Shown piece after piece: positions 7,633-15,922 of a DNA stretch of 64,000 nucleotides (position 1 is the stretch's first letter; each line of letters starts with the position of its first letter). This stretch comes from Streptomyces sp. NBC_01571. GTDB taxonomy: Bacteria; Actinomycetota; Actinomycetes; Streptomycetales; Streptomycetaceae. The position numbers and the translations under genes were made by a program. The stretch is from positions 3,844,001 through 3,908,000 of the forward strand of contig NZ_JAPEPZ010000001.1 of assembly GCF_026339875.1 (NCBI RefSeq), given 5' to 3'. The notes under the pieces were generated by a model. That model ran no database searches. It was not told the origin of the DNA and saw nothing but the letters and a program-made list of their open reading frames with translations.

Positions 7633-8700
7633 TCAGATCTTCGGCTGCGCGCTCGTCGCCAGCGACCCGCACAGCGCCGTCGTGCCGCCGGTCGCGTACG
7701 GGTCGGTGCCGGCCGGGCCGCCCGCCTTCGCCGTCTGTCCGGCGAGCAGGGGACGCAGCCGGTCCGCCGAGTCGTCGGCGCAGGCGAGCGGTCCGGCCTG
7801 GAGGTAGGAGACGACCAGCTCGGCCTGGTGCATGCGCAGGTCGTCGCGGTCGAAGCGGAAGTGCAGCTCGCGCCGGACGGTGAACAGGGAGGCCTTCGCG
7901 CGGGTGTCCGCGCCCGTCGGCTTCAGGGCGTAGACGAAGGTGTGGTCCGCGAGGACCTCGAGGGTGTTCGGGTCGGATTCGGCGGCCTGCAGAGTGCCCT
8001 GCACCCGGATCCTGAGGTCGGCCAGCTCGGTGCGGGCGGTGTCGAAGCGGACCAGCCAGCCGGTGGGCGCGTGCCGCCCGTCGGCGGCCGGGTGGGTGAA
8101 GCTCTGGTCGAACTGGTCGAGCTGCTGGGGGTCGAGCAGAATCCGCACCGGCCGGTCGGTGCCTCCCTTGAGCACCTCGGGGTCGAGCGAGGACTTCACG
8201 AGGTAGTCCTTGGCGGTCGTCAGGGCGGCGACGACCTGGCTGTCCGAGAAGTGCGCGGTGCGGCGGGAGGCGGGCAGCGCTATCCCCTCGGCACCGACGC
8301 CGAACTGCGCCGCGGGACTGTGCGCGTACAGGTCGTCGACGTTCGTGGCACCCGGCACGGGGGTCTGCGGCGCGAGGGGGATGACCGTCATGCGCAGCGG
8401 TTCCGGCGGCTGGGCGACGGGGTTCTGGTAGGGGTGTCGTACACCCATGTAGATCGCGGTGCCGAAGGCGACGGCTATCAGCATGACGAGGATCAGCGCC
8501 TGCCGGGACAGGCCGCGCTGGAGGGCGGGTCTGCGACGTACGGCCGGGGCGTGGTCGGCCATCCGCTCCCGCGCCGAGAACTCCTGGAGGCGGGCAGCAC
8601 GGACGAACGACTCGTCGAAGACGACGGATCGGTACTCGTCCTCTCCACCTGCGGGAGCGCCCTCGGGTGTCCCCTCAGGAGGGTCTCCAGGCCCGCCCAT
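7633..8700 (-). CDS. single-pass membrane protein with SVVFDE motif, 355 aa
   Basis: The first 65 residues are cytoplasmic and contain SVVFDESFVR (25-34) followed by a helical ARERM segment. One TM helix spans about 67-86 and a 270-residue extracytoplasmic domain follows with two late Cys residues that may form a disulfide. The neighbouring upstream gene has the same SVVFDExFVRAA motif, so the two are probably paralogous at the N terminus. In S. coelicolor the equivalent position near proA is occupied by membrane proteins (SCO2583/SCO2584); the latter has, from memory, been linked to MreB-dependent spore-wall synthesis. Biochemical function is unknown. Confidence 0.8.
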   Translation of the reverse strand: MGGPGDPPEGTPEGAPAGGEDEYRSVVFDESFVRAARLQEFSARERMADHAPAVRRRPALQRGLSRQALILVMLIAVAFGTAIYMGVRHPYQNPVAQPPEPLRMTVIPLAPQTPVPGATNVDDLYAHSPAAQFGVGAEGIALPASRRTAHFSDSQVVAALTTAKDYLVKSSLDPEVLKGGTDRPVRILLDPQQLDQFDQSFTHPAADGRHAPTGWLVRFDTARTELADLRIRVQGTLQAAESDPNTLEVLADHTFVYALKPTGADTRAKASLFTVRRELHFRFDRDDLRMHQAELVVSYLQAGPLACADDSADRLRPLLAGQTAKAGGPAGTDPYATGGTTALCGSLATSAQPKI

Positions 8701-8823
8701 ACTTTCAGGGTAGGTCTCCGGGGCCTCGGGTAAACGCGGTGGTGCATGACAAGTTCTGACAGGATCCCACCAGGACCACCCGGGATCACCGGGGTGTTCG
8801 AAGGGTCGACAACGCCGCTGGTG

Positions 8824-9459
8824 TCACGGGGTTCGGGGCGTCGCCGACACGGCCGGGTGGGAGTAGTCGGCCGAAGCCGAGGGACCGGTGCCGGTGACCT
8901 TGTCCTGGCCTTGTTCGAGGCCCGTGGAGGCCGGTGGCGGGACCTGGTCCTGGCGGCCCGAGGAGGCCCCCCGGTAGACCGCCGTGAAGGCGAGGGCGAC
9001 CATGCCGATGCCCATCACCAGGGCCAGCACCCAGGCCACGGGACGGTGCCAGCGGGCCTGCTTCCCGTAGGCCCTGCCGTACAGCGCGCCGTAGCGGCCT
9101 TCCAGGACCTCGGTGCCGTCCAGGTCGTCCCCGTCCGGGTCGCGGCCGTGTCCGCCGTGGCCCTCGGGGTCGAAAGGGTCCTCGTAGCGGTCGTCGTCGC
9201 CGCGGGTGCCCCGGGCGTGCGACCGGCGCGCTTCCGCCTCGGAGGCCTCCGCGCGGGCCTGAGCGGCCGCCAGCAGGCGTTCCACGGCGGTCGGCTCGTG
9301 GATCACCGCCGCCCGTACGAAGTCCTCGTCGAAGACCACGGAGGCGGACTCTTCGTCCGCACCCCCGCGGTCGCGGTCGTCGTCGGGCTCCCAGCCGTCA
9401 GGGAACGGCGTGCCCCCCACGTCCTCCGGCACGGATCCAGAGTAGACCTGGGGGGTCAT
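8824..9459 (-). CDS. single-pass membrane protein with SVVFDE motif, about 211 aa
   Basis: The N-terminal cytoplasmic part (about 140 residues) is acidic and disordered apart from SVVFDEDFVRAA (residues 40-51) and a following Ala/Glu/Arg helix. One TM helix (PVAWVLALVMGIGMVALAF) follows, then a short Gly/Ser/Pro-rich outer tail. The ATG at 9459 is chosen because the frame upstream has no family-like sequence, though its ribosome site is weak. Position just downstream of proA on the same strand matches S. coelicolor SCO2584, which I recall as an MreB-linked spore-wall protein. This assignment is by synteny and memory, not by alignment. Confidence 0.72.
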   Translation of the reverse strand: MTPQVYSGSVPEDVGGTPFPDGWEPDDDRDRGGADEESASVVFDEDFVRAAVIHEPTAVERLLAAAQARAEASEAEARRSHARGTRGDDDRYEDPFDPEGHGGHGRDPDGDDLDGTEVLEGRYGALYGRAYGKQARWHRPVAWVLALVMGIGMVALAFTAVYRGASSGRQDQVPPPASTGLEQGQDKVTGTGPSASADYSHPAVSATPRTP

Positions 9460-9576
9460 TTTGGGCAGACGGTATGGAAATTCATCCGCCTGGCGAGACG
9501 CTTCTCGCGCGGACCTCACCGTCGCGCGCCGTATGGCCCGCGCCGCGCGCCCCGCGCCCCCCGGAGCCCCGGTGTC

Positions 9577-10863
9577 TCAGCGCCGGATGTGGCCGTCCCC
9601 CGTGACGATGTACTTGGTGCTCGTCAGCTCCGGGAGCCCCATGGGACCCCTGGCGTGCAGCTTCTGCGTGGAGATGCCGATCTCCGCGCCGAAGCCGAAC
9701 TGGCCGCCGTCGGTGAACCGCGTCGAGGCGTTCACGGCGACCGTGGTGGAGTCCACCAACTGGGTGAAACGGCGGGCGGCCTGCTGCGAGGTGGTGACGA
9801 TGGCCTCGGTGTGGCCGGAGGTCCACAGCCGGATGTGTTCGACGGCCCGGTCGAGGGAGTCGACGACCGCGGCGGCGATGTCGTAGGAGAGGTACTCCGT
9901 CTCCCAGTCCTCGGGCGTGGCCTCGACGACGGTGGCCTTGGAGTCCTTGGCGTAGGCGAGGACGCGCTCGTCGGCGTGCACGGTGACCCCGGCGTCCGCG
10001 AGGGCGTCCAGGGCGCGCGGCAGGAACTCGGGCGCGATGTCCTGGTGCACGAGGAGGGTCTCGGCGGAGTTGCAGACACTGGGCCGCTGGGCCTTGGAGT
10101 TGATCAGGATGTCGATCGCCATGTCGAGGTCGGCGTTCGCGTCGACGTACACGTGGCAGTTGCCGGTGCCGGTCTCGATGACGGGGACGGTGGACTCCTG
10201 GACGACCGTACGGATCAGCGAGGCGCCGCCGCGCGGGATGAGGACGTCGACCAGACCGCGGGCGCGCATCAGCTCGCGCACCGACTCGCGGTTCTCGCCG
10301 GGCACCAGCTGGATGGCGTCGGCGGGCAGTCCGGCGCCGCCCACGGCGTCGCGCAGCACGCGGACGAGGGCGGTGTTCGACTCGAACGCCGAGGAGGAGC
10401 CGCGCAGCAGGACCGCGTTGCCGGACTTCAGACAGAGGGCGGCGGCGTCGACCGTCACGTTCGGGCGGGCCTCGTAGATGATGCCGACGACGCCGAGGGG
10501 GACGCGGACCTGGCGGAGGTCGATGCCGTTGGGAAGGGTAGAGCCGCGCACGACCTCGCCGACCGGGTCGGGCAGCGCGACGACGTCCCGTACGTCCGAG
10601 GCGATGGCGCGTACGCGCTCGGGCGTCAGCGTGAGCCGGTCGATGACGGTCTCGCTGGTCCCGGCCTCCCGGGCCCGCGCGATGTCCTTCGCGTTGGCCG
10701 CGACGATCTCGCTCGTACGGACCTCCAGCGCGTCCGCGATGGCGAGCAGCGCGTCGTCCTTCTCGGCCCGCGGCAACGGTGCGAGGTCGGCGGCGGCGGC
10801 CTTGGCTCGGTAGGCGGCCCGAGTGACCGGAGACATCGAGTCGTACGGCGAGAGCGTGGTCAT
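9577..10863 (-). CDS. proA: gamma-glutamyl phosphate reductase ProA
   Basis: A 428-residue aldehyde dehydrogenase-superfamily enzyme that reduces gamma-glutamyl phosphate with NADPH to glutamate semialdehyde, the second step of proline synthesis. The catalytic Cys is C264 in SVCNSAET. The conserved [17 protein letters not shown] (121-137) and [16 protein letters not shown] segments are typical. Length is normal. It is separated from proB by one small unknown gene on the same strand, a common Streptomyces order. Codon use matches its neighbours. Confidence 0.96.
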   Translation of the reverse strand: MTTLSPYDSMSPVTRAAYRAKAAAADLAPLPRAEKDDALLAIADALEVRTSEIVAANAKDIARAREAGTSETVIDRLTLTPERVRAIASDVRDVVALPDPVGEVVRGSTLPNGIDLRQVRVPLGVVGIIYEARPNVTVDAAALCLKSGNAVLLRGSSSAFESNTALVRVLRDAVGGAGLPADAIQLVPGENRESVRELMRARGLVDVLIPRGGASLIRTVVQESTVPVIETGTGNCHVYVDANADLDMAIDILINSKAQRPSVCNSAETLLVHQDIAPEFLPRALDALADAGVTVHADERVLAYAKDSKATVVEATPEDWETEYLSYDIAAAVVDSLDRAVEHIRLWTSGHTEAIVTTSQQAARRFTQLVDSTTVAVNASTRFTDGGQFGFGAEIGISTQKLHARGPMGLPELTSTKYIVTGDGHIRR

Positions 10864-10924
10864 ATCGGAAGGGTAGTGCGCCGGACGAGTCCGGCCGGTC
10901 GCTGTCCCACACCCCGAGACACCC

Positions 10925-11428
10925 TCAAAAAGGGTGAACTCCCACCGGAGTGGCCGGAAGCGGCCCGTACCCCTCCGCGATGCGCTGGTGGTAGGTCTCG
11001 CGGTCGATGACCTCCAGGCCGACGATCTCCCAGGGCGGGAGCTTGGCGGTCTGCCGGTGCTCGCCCCACAGCCGCAGTGCGACGGCCGCCGCGTCGTGCA
11101 GGTCGCGGGCCTCCTCCCAGTAGCGGATCTCCGCGTGGTCGTTGGCGTACCGGCTGGTCAGCAGGAAGGGGTGGTCGTGGGCCAGCTGTTCCAGCCCGCG
11201 CCGCACCTCCTTCAGCGGGGCCTCGCCGCCCGAGACGCTCAGCGTGACGTGCCACAGCCGCGGCTGGTCGGCCGGCTGCTCGCCCTCGAAGGTGTCTCCG
11301 GCCGCGACGCTCGTCAGGGCCCGTTCCTCGCCCGCCGCACGGGATGGGGCTCCCCCCGCTCGAGCGGAGCCGAGTGTGGGGGAGGCACCACCGCGGGACG
11401 CCGCCGCCCCAGGGCGCACTCGTCTCAC
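10925..11428 (-). CDS. conserved protein of unknown function between proA and proB, 167 aa
   Basis: The GTG at 11428 has a near-perfect AAGGAGG ribosome site five bases upstream, so the start is firm. The first 40 residues are Arg/Ala/Gly-rich and include the peptide encoded by a dispersed hairpin repeat. The remaining 125 residues form a compact soluble domain ([15 protein letters not shown] ... [30 protein letters not shown]). No membrane segments or catalytic motif are recognised. The C-terminal domain has an alternating pattern suggestive of an alpha/beta ferredoxin-like fold, but this is inference. Confidence 0.8.
   Translation of the reverse strand: MRRVRPGAAASRGGASPTLGSARAGGAPSRAAGEERALTSVAAGDTFEGEQPADQPRLWHVTLSVSGGEAPLKEVRRGLEQLAHDHPFLLTSRYANDHAEIRYWEEARDLHDAAAVALRLWGEHRQTAKLPPWEIVGLEVIDRETYHQRIAEGYGPLPATPVGVHPF
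11348..11384. repeat. dispersed Streptomyces hairpin repeat, copy 2, inside a coding region
   Basis: Same element as at 5857 (CCCCCCGCTCGAGCG ... CGAGTGTGGGGGAG). It lies within the first 30 codons of the 167-aa gene and is translated in frame as an [15 protein letters not shown] peptide. Confidence 0.75.
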
Positions 11429-11645
11429 GACGGCCTCCTTTACGCAATGGTCGTAACAGAACCTCGGGGTCTCCCTGCAACAAAGTTGAGCAGGTGGGGA
11501 GCGTCCGCGTGGCGCTTTTACGGAGTTTCACCGCGCTGCGACGGGCGTCCGCGAAACGTTCACACCAGTTTTCGGCCGGGGTGCGGGGATTGGACCCCGG
11601 GTCGTACGCAGGCGCTACGGCGCACAGGTGCCACGCACGGACGTC

Positions 11646-12809
11646 CTACGGAAACAGGAGCACCAGGTCGTCGCGGTGGACGACCTCGCGTTCGTAGGCG
11701 GGGCCCAGTTCGCGCGCCAGCTCGCGGGTGGAGCGGCCGATGAGCTGCGGGATCTCCTTGGCGTCGAAGTTCACCAGACCCCGCGCGACCGCGCGGCCGC
11801 CGCTGTCGCGCAGCTCGACGGGGTCCCCCGCGGCGAAGTCGCCCTCGACGGCCGCGATGCCCGCCGGCAGCAGCGAGGTGCGCCGGTCGACGACGGCGCG
11901 CACGGCCCCGTCGTCCAGGGTGAGCGCGCCCTGCGGGGTCGAGGCGTGCTGGAGCCACAGCAGCCGGTCCGCGGAGCGCTTGCCGGTGGGGTGGAAGTAG
12001 GTGCCGGTGTCCCCGCCCGCCAGGGCCTCGGCGGCGTGCACGGCGGAGGTGAGCACGACGGGGATGCCCGCGGCCGCCGCGATCCGGGCGGCCTCGACCT
12101 TGGTGACCATGCCGCCGGTGCCGACGCCCGCCTTGCCCGCGCTGCCGATGTCGATGCGCTCGAGGTCCTGCGGTGCGCGCACTTCCGCTATCCGCGAGGT
12201 CCCGGGCCTGCCGGGGTCCCCGTCGTAGACACCGTCCACGTCGGAGAGCAGGACCAGCAGATCGGCGCGGACGAGGTGGGCGACGAGGGCCGCGAGCCGG
12301 TCGTTGTCGCCGAAGCGGATCTCGTCCGTGGCGACCGTGTCGTTCTCGTTGACGACCGGCAGGGCACCCATCGCGAGGAGCTTGTCGAGGGTGCGGGCGG
12401 CGTTGCGGTGGTGGGCGCGGCGGCTGGTGTCGTCGGAGGTGAGGAGCACCTGCCCGACCCGGATGCCGTGCCGGGCGCAGGACGCGGTGTAGCGGGCGAC
12501 CAGGAGGCCCTGGCCGACACTGGCGGCGGCCTGCTGCCGGGCGAGGTCCTTGGGGCGGCGGCGCAGGCCGAGTGGGGCCAGACCGGCGGCGATGGCGCCG
12601 GAGGAGACGAGGACGATCTCCTTCTCACCGCCGCTGCGGTGCTTGGCGAGCACGTCGACGAGGGCGTCGACCCGGTCCGCGTCGAGGCCGCCCGCGGCGG
12701 TCGTCAGCGAGGAGGAACCCACTTTGACGACCATCCTGTGGGCCCGCGCCACAGCCTGCCGTACCGCTGTCGCCCGCCCTGCCGCGTTCCCTTCCGCCTG
12801 CCCTGCCAC
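11646..12809 (-). CDS. proB: glutamate 5-kinase ProB
   Basis: A 387-residue enzyme that phosphorylates glutamate at the gamma carboxyl, the first and feedback-regulated step of proline synthesis. The amino-acid kinase domain spans about 25-285 with VVKVGSSSL near the start, VLVSSGAIAAG, NENDTVATDEIRFGDND and GTGGMVTKVEAA. A PUA domain follows (about 300-385). The GTG at 12809, with GAGGGGAC about 9 bases upstream, is chosen; the frame runs 65 codons further upstream but that part is low-complexity and covers the divergent promoter. It is divergent from the wall-polymer gene at 12989. Confidence 0.93.
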   Translation of the reverse strand: MAGQAEGNAAGRATAVRQAVARAHRMVVKVGSSSLTTAAGGLDADRVDALVDVLAKHRSGGEKEIVLVSSGAIAAGLAPLGLRRRPKDLARQQAAASVGQGLLVARYTASCARHGIRVGQVLLTSDDTSRRAHHRNAARTLDKLLAMGALPVVNENDTVATDEIRFGDNDRLAALVAHLVRADLLVLLSDVDGVYDGDPGRPGTSRIAEVRAPQDLERIDIGSAGKAGVGTGGMVTKVEAARIAAAAGIPVVLTSAVHAAEALAGGDTGTYFHPTGKRSADRLLWLQHASTPQGALTLDDGAVRAVVDRRTSLLPAGIAAVEGDFAAGDPVELRDSGGRAVARGLVNFDAKEIPQLIGRSTRELARELGPAYEREVVHRDDLVLLFP

Positions 12810-12988
12810 CTGCGGTGTGTCCCCTCGTCCGTCCGGTCGTCCCGCCCGGCAATCTACGCGAAGGGGCCGGGCCGACGCCTCCCGGTCCAGCTGCCGGACG
12901 CCTGCCCGTAGTCGGCCGCTCACGGCTCGCGTATGCAGAAAAGGTTGTACGCGTTCCTCATGGAACTTAAAGAGGACGCAAAGATAAG
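12810..12988. promoter_or_regulatory. divergent promoter region of proB and the pyruvyltransferase-like gene
   Basis: About 180 bases between divergent starts. The right half is AT-richer (around 12940-12990) as expected for a promoter of the plus-strand gene. No exact -35/-10 pair is assigned. Confidence 0.4.
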
Positions 12989-14419
12989 TTGAACGTTGTG
13001 GCACCTAATGTTCATCCAGTGAAGCGCATACTCCTGAGATCAGGGAAAAGCCCGTATGACGCCGTTCCGGTGGAGCAGGCCCTCCACCAGGACGTCTTCG
13101 CCACCAACTCGGGCAACCTGATCTTCAGCGACGCCGCGCACAAGATCCTCGAGACCCCGGACACGGAGGTCGTGTCGAACGGCATCCGTACCGACGTCTC
13201 GGCCGCGGGCCGGATCAACGAGGAGTACGACGCGTTCGTCGTACCACTGGCCAACGCCTTCCGGCCCTCCTTCGAGCCCCAGCTCAGGCGCCTGACGCAG
13301 CTCATCGGCAAGTTGCGGATCCCCGTGGTCGTGCCGGGGATCGGCGCGCAGACCGGTCTGGACTACAACCCGGCCCGGCTGAAGCCCATGGAGCCGGCCG
13401 TACGGGAGTTCGTCACCGCGGTCCTGGACCGCAGCGCGTCCATCGGAGTGCGCGGCGAGTTCACCGAGCGCTATCTGAAGGACATGGGCTTCCACGACGT
13501 CGAGGTCATCGGCTGCCCGTCCATGTTCATGTACGGCAAGGACCTCGACGTCCGCAGGAGTGCTCCCGCGCTCGGTCCCGAGTCCAGGATCGCGGTCAAC
13601 GGTTCGCACAGCGCGGTGAAGTCCCAGGGCCTCGACCGGGTGATCCGCCGGGCGCACACGCGCTACCCGTACCTGCGCTTCATCGGACAGAACCTCAGTG
13701 ACGCCCGCCAGCTGCACTGGCGCGACCTGTCGGACCCGAACGGCTCCGTCACCGCGATGCCCACGCACCCGGACCACCCGATGTACCGCGAGGACAAGGT
13801 CCGCGTCTACATCGACCCCGTCACCTGGATCGACGACCTGCGGGACTTCGACTTCTCGTTCGGATCCCGCATCCACGGCAACATCGCGGCGCTCCTCGCG
13901 GGTACGCCCGCGACCGTGCTGTGCGGCGACTCGCGCACCCTGGAGCTGTGCCGCTACTTCGACATCCCGCACCGCAGGATCAACACGCTGCCGCGGGACC
14001 TCGACCCGGCCGAGCTGTACGCGGAGGCGGACTTCGGCGCGCTGACGGGCGGCCATCAGGAGCGCTTCGAGCGCTTCACGGGCTTCCTCGACCGCAACGG
14101 CCTGCGGAACACCTTCACGCACGGCGACGGCGGCGCGGCCTACGACAGGCGCATGGCCTCGCTCACCTTCCCGGCCGGCGTCCGGCCCTGGAACGACGCC
14201 GACGTGGCCTCGCTCACCACCCGGTTCGGCTGGCTGCAGACCCGTATCACCGAGTTGTCCACGGACAACGCCAAGCTGAAGCGCGACCTCGACCGGGCCC
14301 GGAAGGGTGGTCCGAAGGCCCTGGCTCAGGCCGTCGTCCCGCAGCGCTCCGTCTACCGCATGGCGCGCCGCGCGGTGGGCCGCCCGCTGCGCAAGGCGCT
14401 GCAGTCGGGCCGCCAGTAG
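12989..14419 (+). CDS. polysaccharide pyruvyl transferase family protein
   Basis: A 476-residue soluble protein of the polysaccharide pyruvyl transferase superfamily, which transfers pyruvate ketals (or acts as a GT-B sugar transferase) in cell-surface polymer synthesis. Diagnostic parts are VVPLANAFRP, IPVVVPGIGAQ, SIGVRGEFTERYLKDMG, VIGCPSMFM and the C-terminal FSFGSRIHGNIAALLAG. The last 60 residues form a basic coiled coil (DNAKLKRDLDRARKGG). The start is a TTG at 12989 with AGAGGA 12 bases upstream; GTG at 12998 or 13019 are alternatives. It leads a wall-polymer locus extending to 21899 and is convergent with the GT2 gene. Confidence 0.82.
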   Translation: MNVVAPNVHPVKRILLRSGKSPYDAVPVEQALHQDVFATNSGNLIFSDAAHKILETPDTEVVSNGIRTDVSAAGRINEEYDAFVVPLANAFRPSFEPQLRRLTQLIGKLRIPVVVPGIGAQTGLDYNPARLKPMEPAVREFVTAVLDRSASIGVRGEFTERYLKDMGFHDVEVIGCPSMFMYGKDLDVRRSAPALGPESRIAVNGSHSAVKSQGLDRVIRRAHTRYPYLRFIGQNLSDARQLHWRDLSDPNGSVTAMPTHPDHPMYREDKVRVYIDPVTWIDDLRDFDFSFGSRIHGNIAALLAGTPATVLCGDSRTLELCRYFDIPHRRINTLPRDLDPAELYAEADFGALTGGHQERFERFTGFLDRNGLRNTFTHGDGGAAYDRRMASLTFPAGVRPWNDADVASLTTRFGWLQTRITELSTDNAKLKRDLDRARKGGPKALAQAVVPQRSVYRMARRAVGRPLRKALQSGRQ

Positions 14420-14466
14420 CCATCCGCTCCCGTGGGGTCCCCCGCTCCCCGGTACGCGCCCCGCCG

Positions 14467-14506
14467 ACGCCCGTTCCGTACGCCCCCAGGGCGCCGGAAC
14501 GGGCGT
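14467..14506. terminator. bidirectional hairpin terminator
   Basis: Perfect 12-bp arms (ACGCCCGTTCCG and complement) with an inner small stem between two convergent genes. On the plus strand the arm is followed by TTTCG. Confidence 0.7.
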
Positions 14507-14512
14507 TTCGCG

Positions 14513-15721
14513 TCATCCCTCCGCGCGGCGGGGTCCCAGCACCCTGCGGGCCACCCGGCGGGCGGTGCGCATACCGGGGAAGTGGGCGGCGGGCGCGAAC
14601 TTGAAGCTCTCGATGGTGACCGTCTCGCGGCTGGTCGGGACGAACCAGCTGTCCGGGACGGGCGCCTCCTTGTCACGGAAGTGCGGGTAGCCGAGATAGG
14701 CCTTGCGGCTGCGCGGGTCCACGTGGAGCGTGGGCGCCTTCTTCTTCTTGAGGAACACCAGGAGGTCGACCAGGAGGTCGGCCCGGCCCAGCCCGGCCAG
14801 GTTCACCCGCAGCCGCTCGGCGACCTTGAGACGGTCGGCGACGCCCTCGGTCCAGTACGCGTCGATCAGCGGCTTGGCCAGCGCGAGCTTGTCGCGCCTG
14901 ACCTCCTCGTCGTCCCTGAGGAAGACGGGGCCGAACTGCGGGAGCAGGGTGATGAGGAAGGGCCGGACCATCAGGCCGTCGCGGCGCTTGCCCGCGGGCA
15001 CGTGTTCGGCGATCAGACCCATCAGGGCCCGGGCGGAGTCGAAGCGCAGCCGGTAACTGCCGCTCTTGGTCACGTGCTTGCCGTCCTCGCGGCCGACCAG
15101 GTAGTAGCAGTCGTAGTCGGCGATCACCGACACACCGTCGGCGCGGAGGTAGGCCTCCATGGTGAACAGGGCGTCCTCGCCGGTCTTCAGCGACTCGTCG
15201 AAGTGCATGTCGTACCGGGTGAGCAGCTCGCGTCTGAAGAGCTTCTGCGCACTGAGCGTGAACTTGATCTGCGAGGAGAACACGTCCGTGCGGGGCAGGG
15301 TCTTGCCCCACATCGACTTCGGGGCGGTGCGGTTGACCCCGATGACCTTGCCGAGGACGACGTCCGTGCCCTGCGCGTCGGCCATGGCGACCATGCGCTC
15401 CAGGGCCTCCGGGCCCAGGTGGTCGTCGGCGTCGAGGAAGAAGACGTACCGTCCGCGGGCCTTGTCGAGGCCGACGTTGCGCGGACCGCTGGGGCCGCCC
15501 GAGTTGGCCTGCCGGATCACGGTGACCGCCATGGCCGCCCGCTCCGCGAACTCCTCCAGGTGCTCCCCCGTACCGTCCGTCGAACCGTCGTCGACGGCGA
15601 TGATCTCGATCCGGTCGGGCCCGAGAGTCTGGTCCTCCACCGACTGCAGGCACTTGACCAGGTACGGCATGGCCTCGTACGCCCCGATGATCACGCTCAC
15701 ATCAGGCTGCGTCACTGTCAC
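14513..15721 (-). CDS. GT2 family glycosyltransferase
   Basis: A 402-residue GT-A fold enzyme. The N-terminal domain has DVSVIIGAYEAM, the DDGSTDGT nucleotide-binding motif (about 45-52), GPRNVGLDKARG, and the DXD-type FFLDADDHL (about 94-102). These match family 2 transferases that build wall teichoic or capsular polymers from UDP- or CDP-sugars. The C-terminal 180 residues are helical and family-specific, resembling TarS/TagB-partner type GT2 extensions. No membrane segment is seen. The ATG/GTG at 15721 directly precedes VTQPDVSV. It lies in the wall-polymer locus next to a TagF-like gene. Confidence 0.9.
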   Translation of the reverse strand: MTVTQPDVSVIIGAYEAMPYLVKCLQSVEDQTLGPDRIEIIAVDDGSTDGTGEHLEEFAERAAMAVTVIRQANSGGPSGPRNVGLDKARGRYVFFLDADDHLGPEALERMVAMADAQGTDVVLGKVIGVNRTAPKSMWGKTLPRTDVFSSQIKFTLSAQKLFRRELLTRYDMHFDESLKTGEDALFTMEAYLRADGVSVIADYDCYYLVGREDGKHVTKSGSYRLRFDSARALMGLIAEHVPAGKRRDGLMVRPFLITLLPQFGPVFLRDDEEVRRDKLALAKPLIDAYWTEGVADRLKVAERLRVNLAGLGRADLLVDLLVFLKKKKAPTLHVDPRSRKAYLGYPHFRDKEAPVPDSWFVPTSRETVTIESFKFAPAAHFPGMRTARRVARRVLGPRRAEG

Positions 15722-15841
15722 GTTTCCCCATCGTCATCAGAAATTTCCCCCCGTATCACCGCAAGGACTACTTAGTAGACGGACGAGAACGGGATTCGGT
15801 TGCCTGACGAACCCTCATGTGTGACGCGCTTCACACAAGGA

Positions 15842-15874
15842 GCCCGGCTCCAAGGGTGCACCTCGGAGCCGGGC
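15842..15874 (-). terminator. hairpin terminator after the TagF-like gene
   Basis: Perfect 10-bp arms GCCCGGCTCC/GGAGCCGGGC with a 13-base loop, 49 bases beyond the minus-strand stop at 15923. Confidence 0.65.
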
Positions 15875-15922
15875 CCTGTCACACGCGCGTGGGCGACCGG
15901 CGGTCGGCCGGCGGCGGGGGGA

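Noticed and set aside
8746..11010. 754-codon plus-strand frame opposite proA
   Set aside because: Antisense shadow of proA and its neighbours; translation is Gly/Arg/Val-rich without motifs.
12810..13004. 65-codon N-terminal extension of proB
   Set aside because: Extension is not kinase-like and covers the divergent promoter; the GTG at 12809 has a ribosome site.
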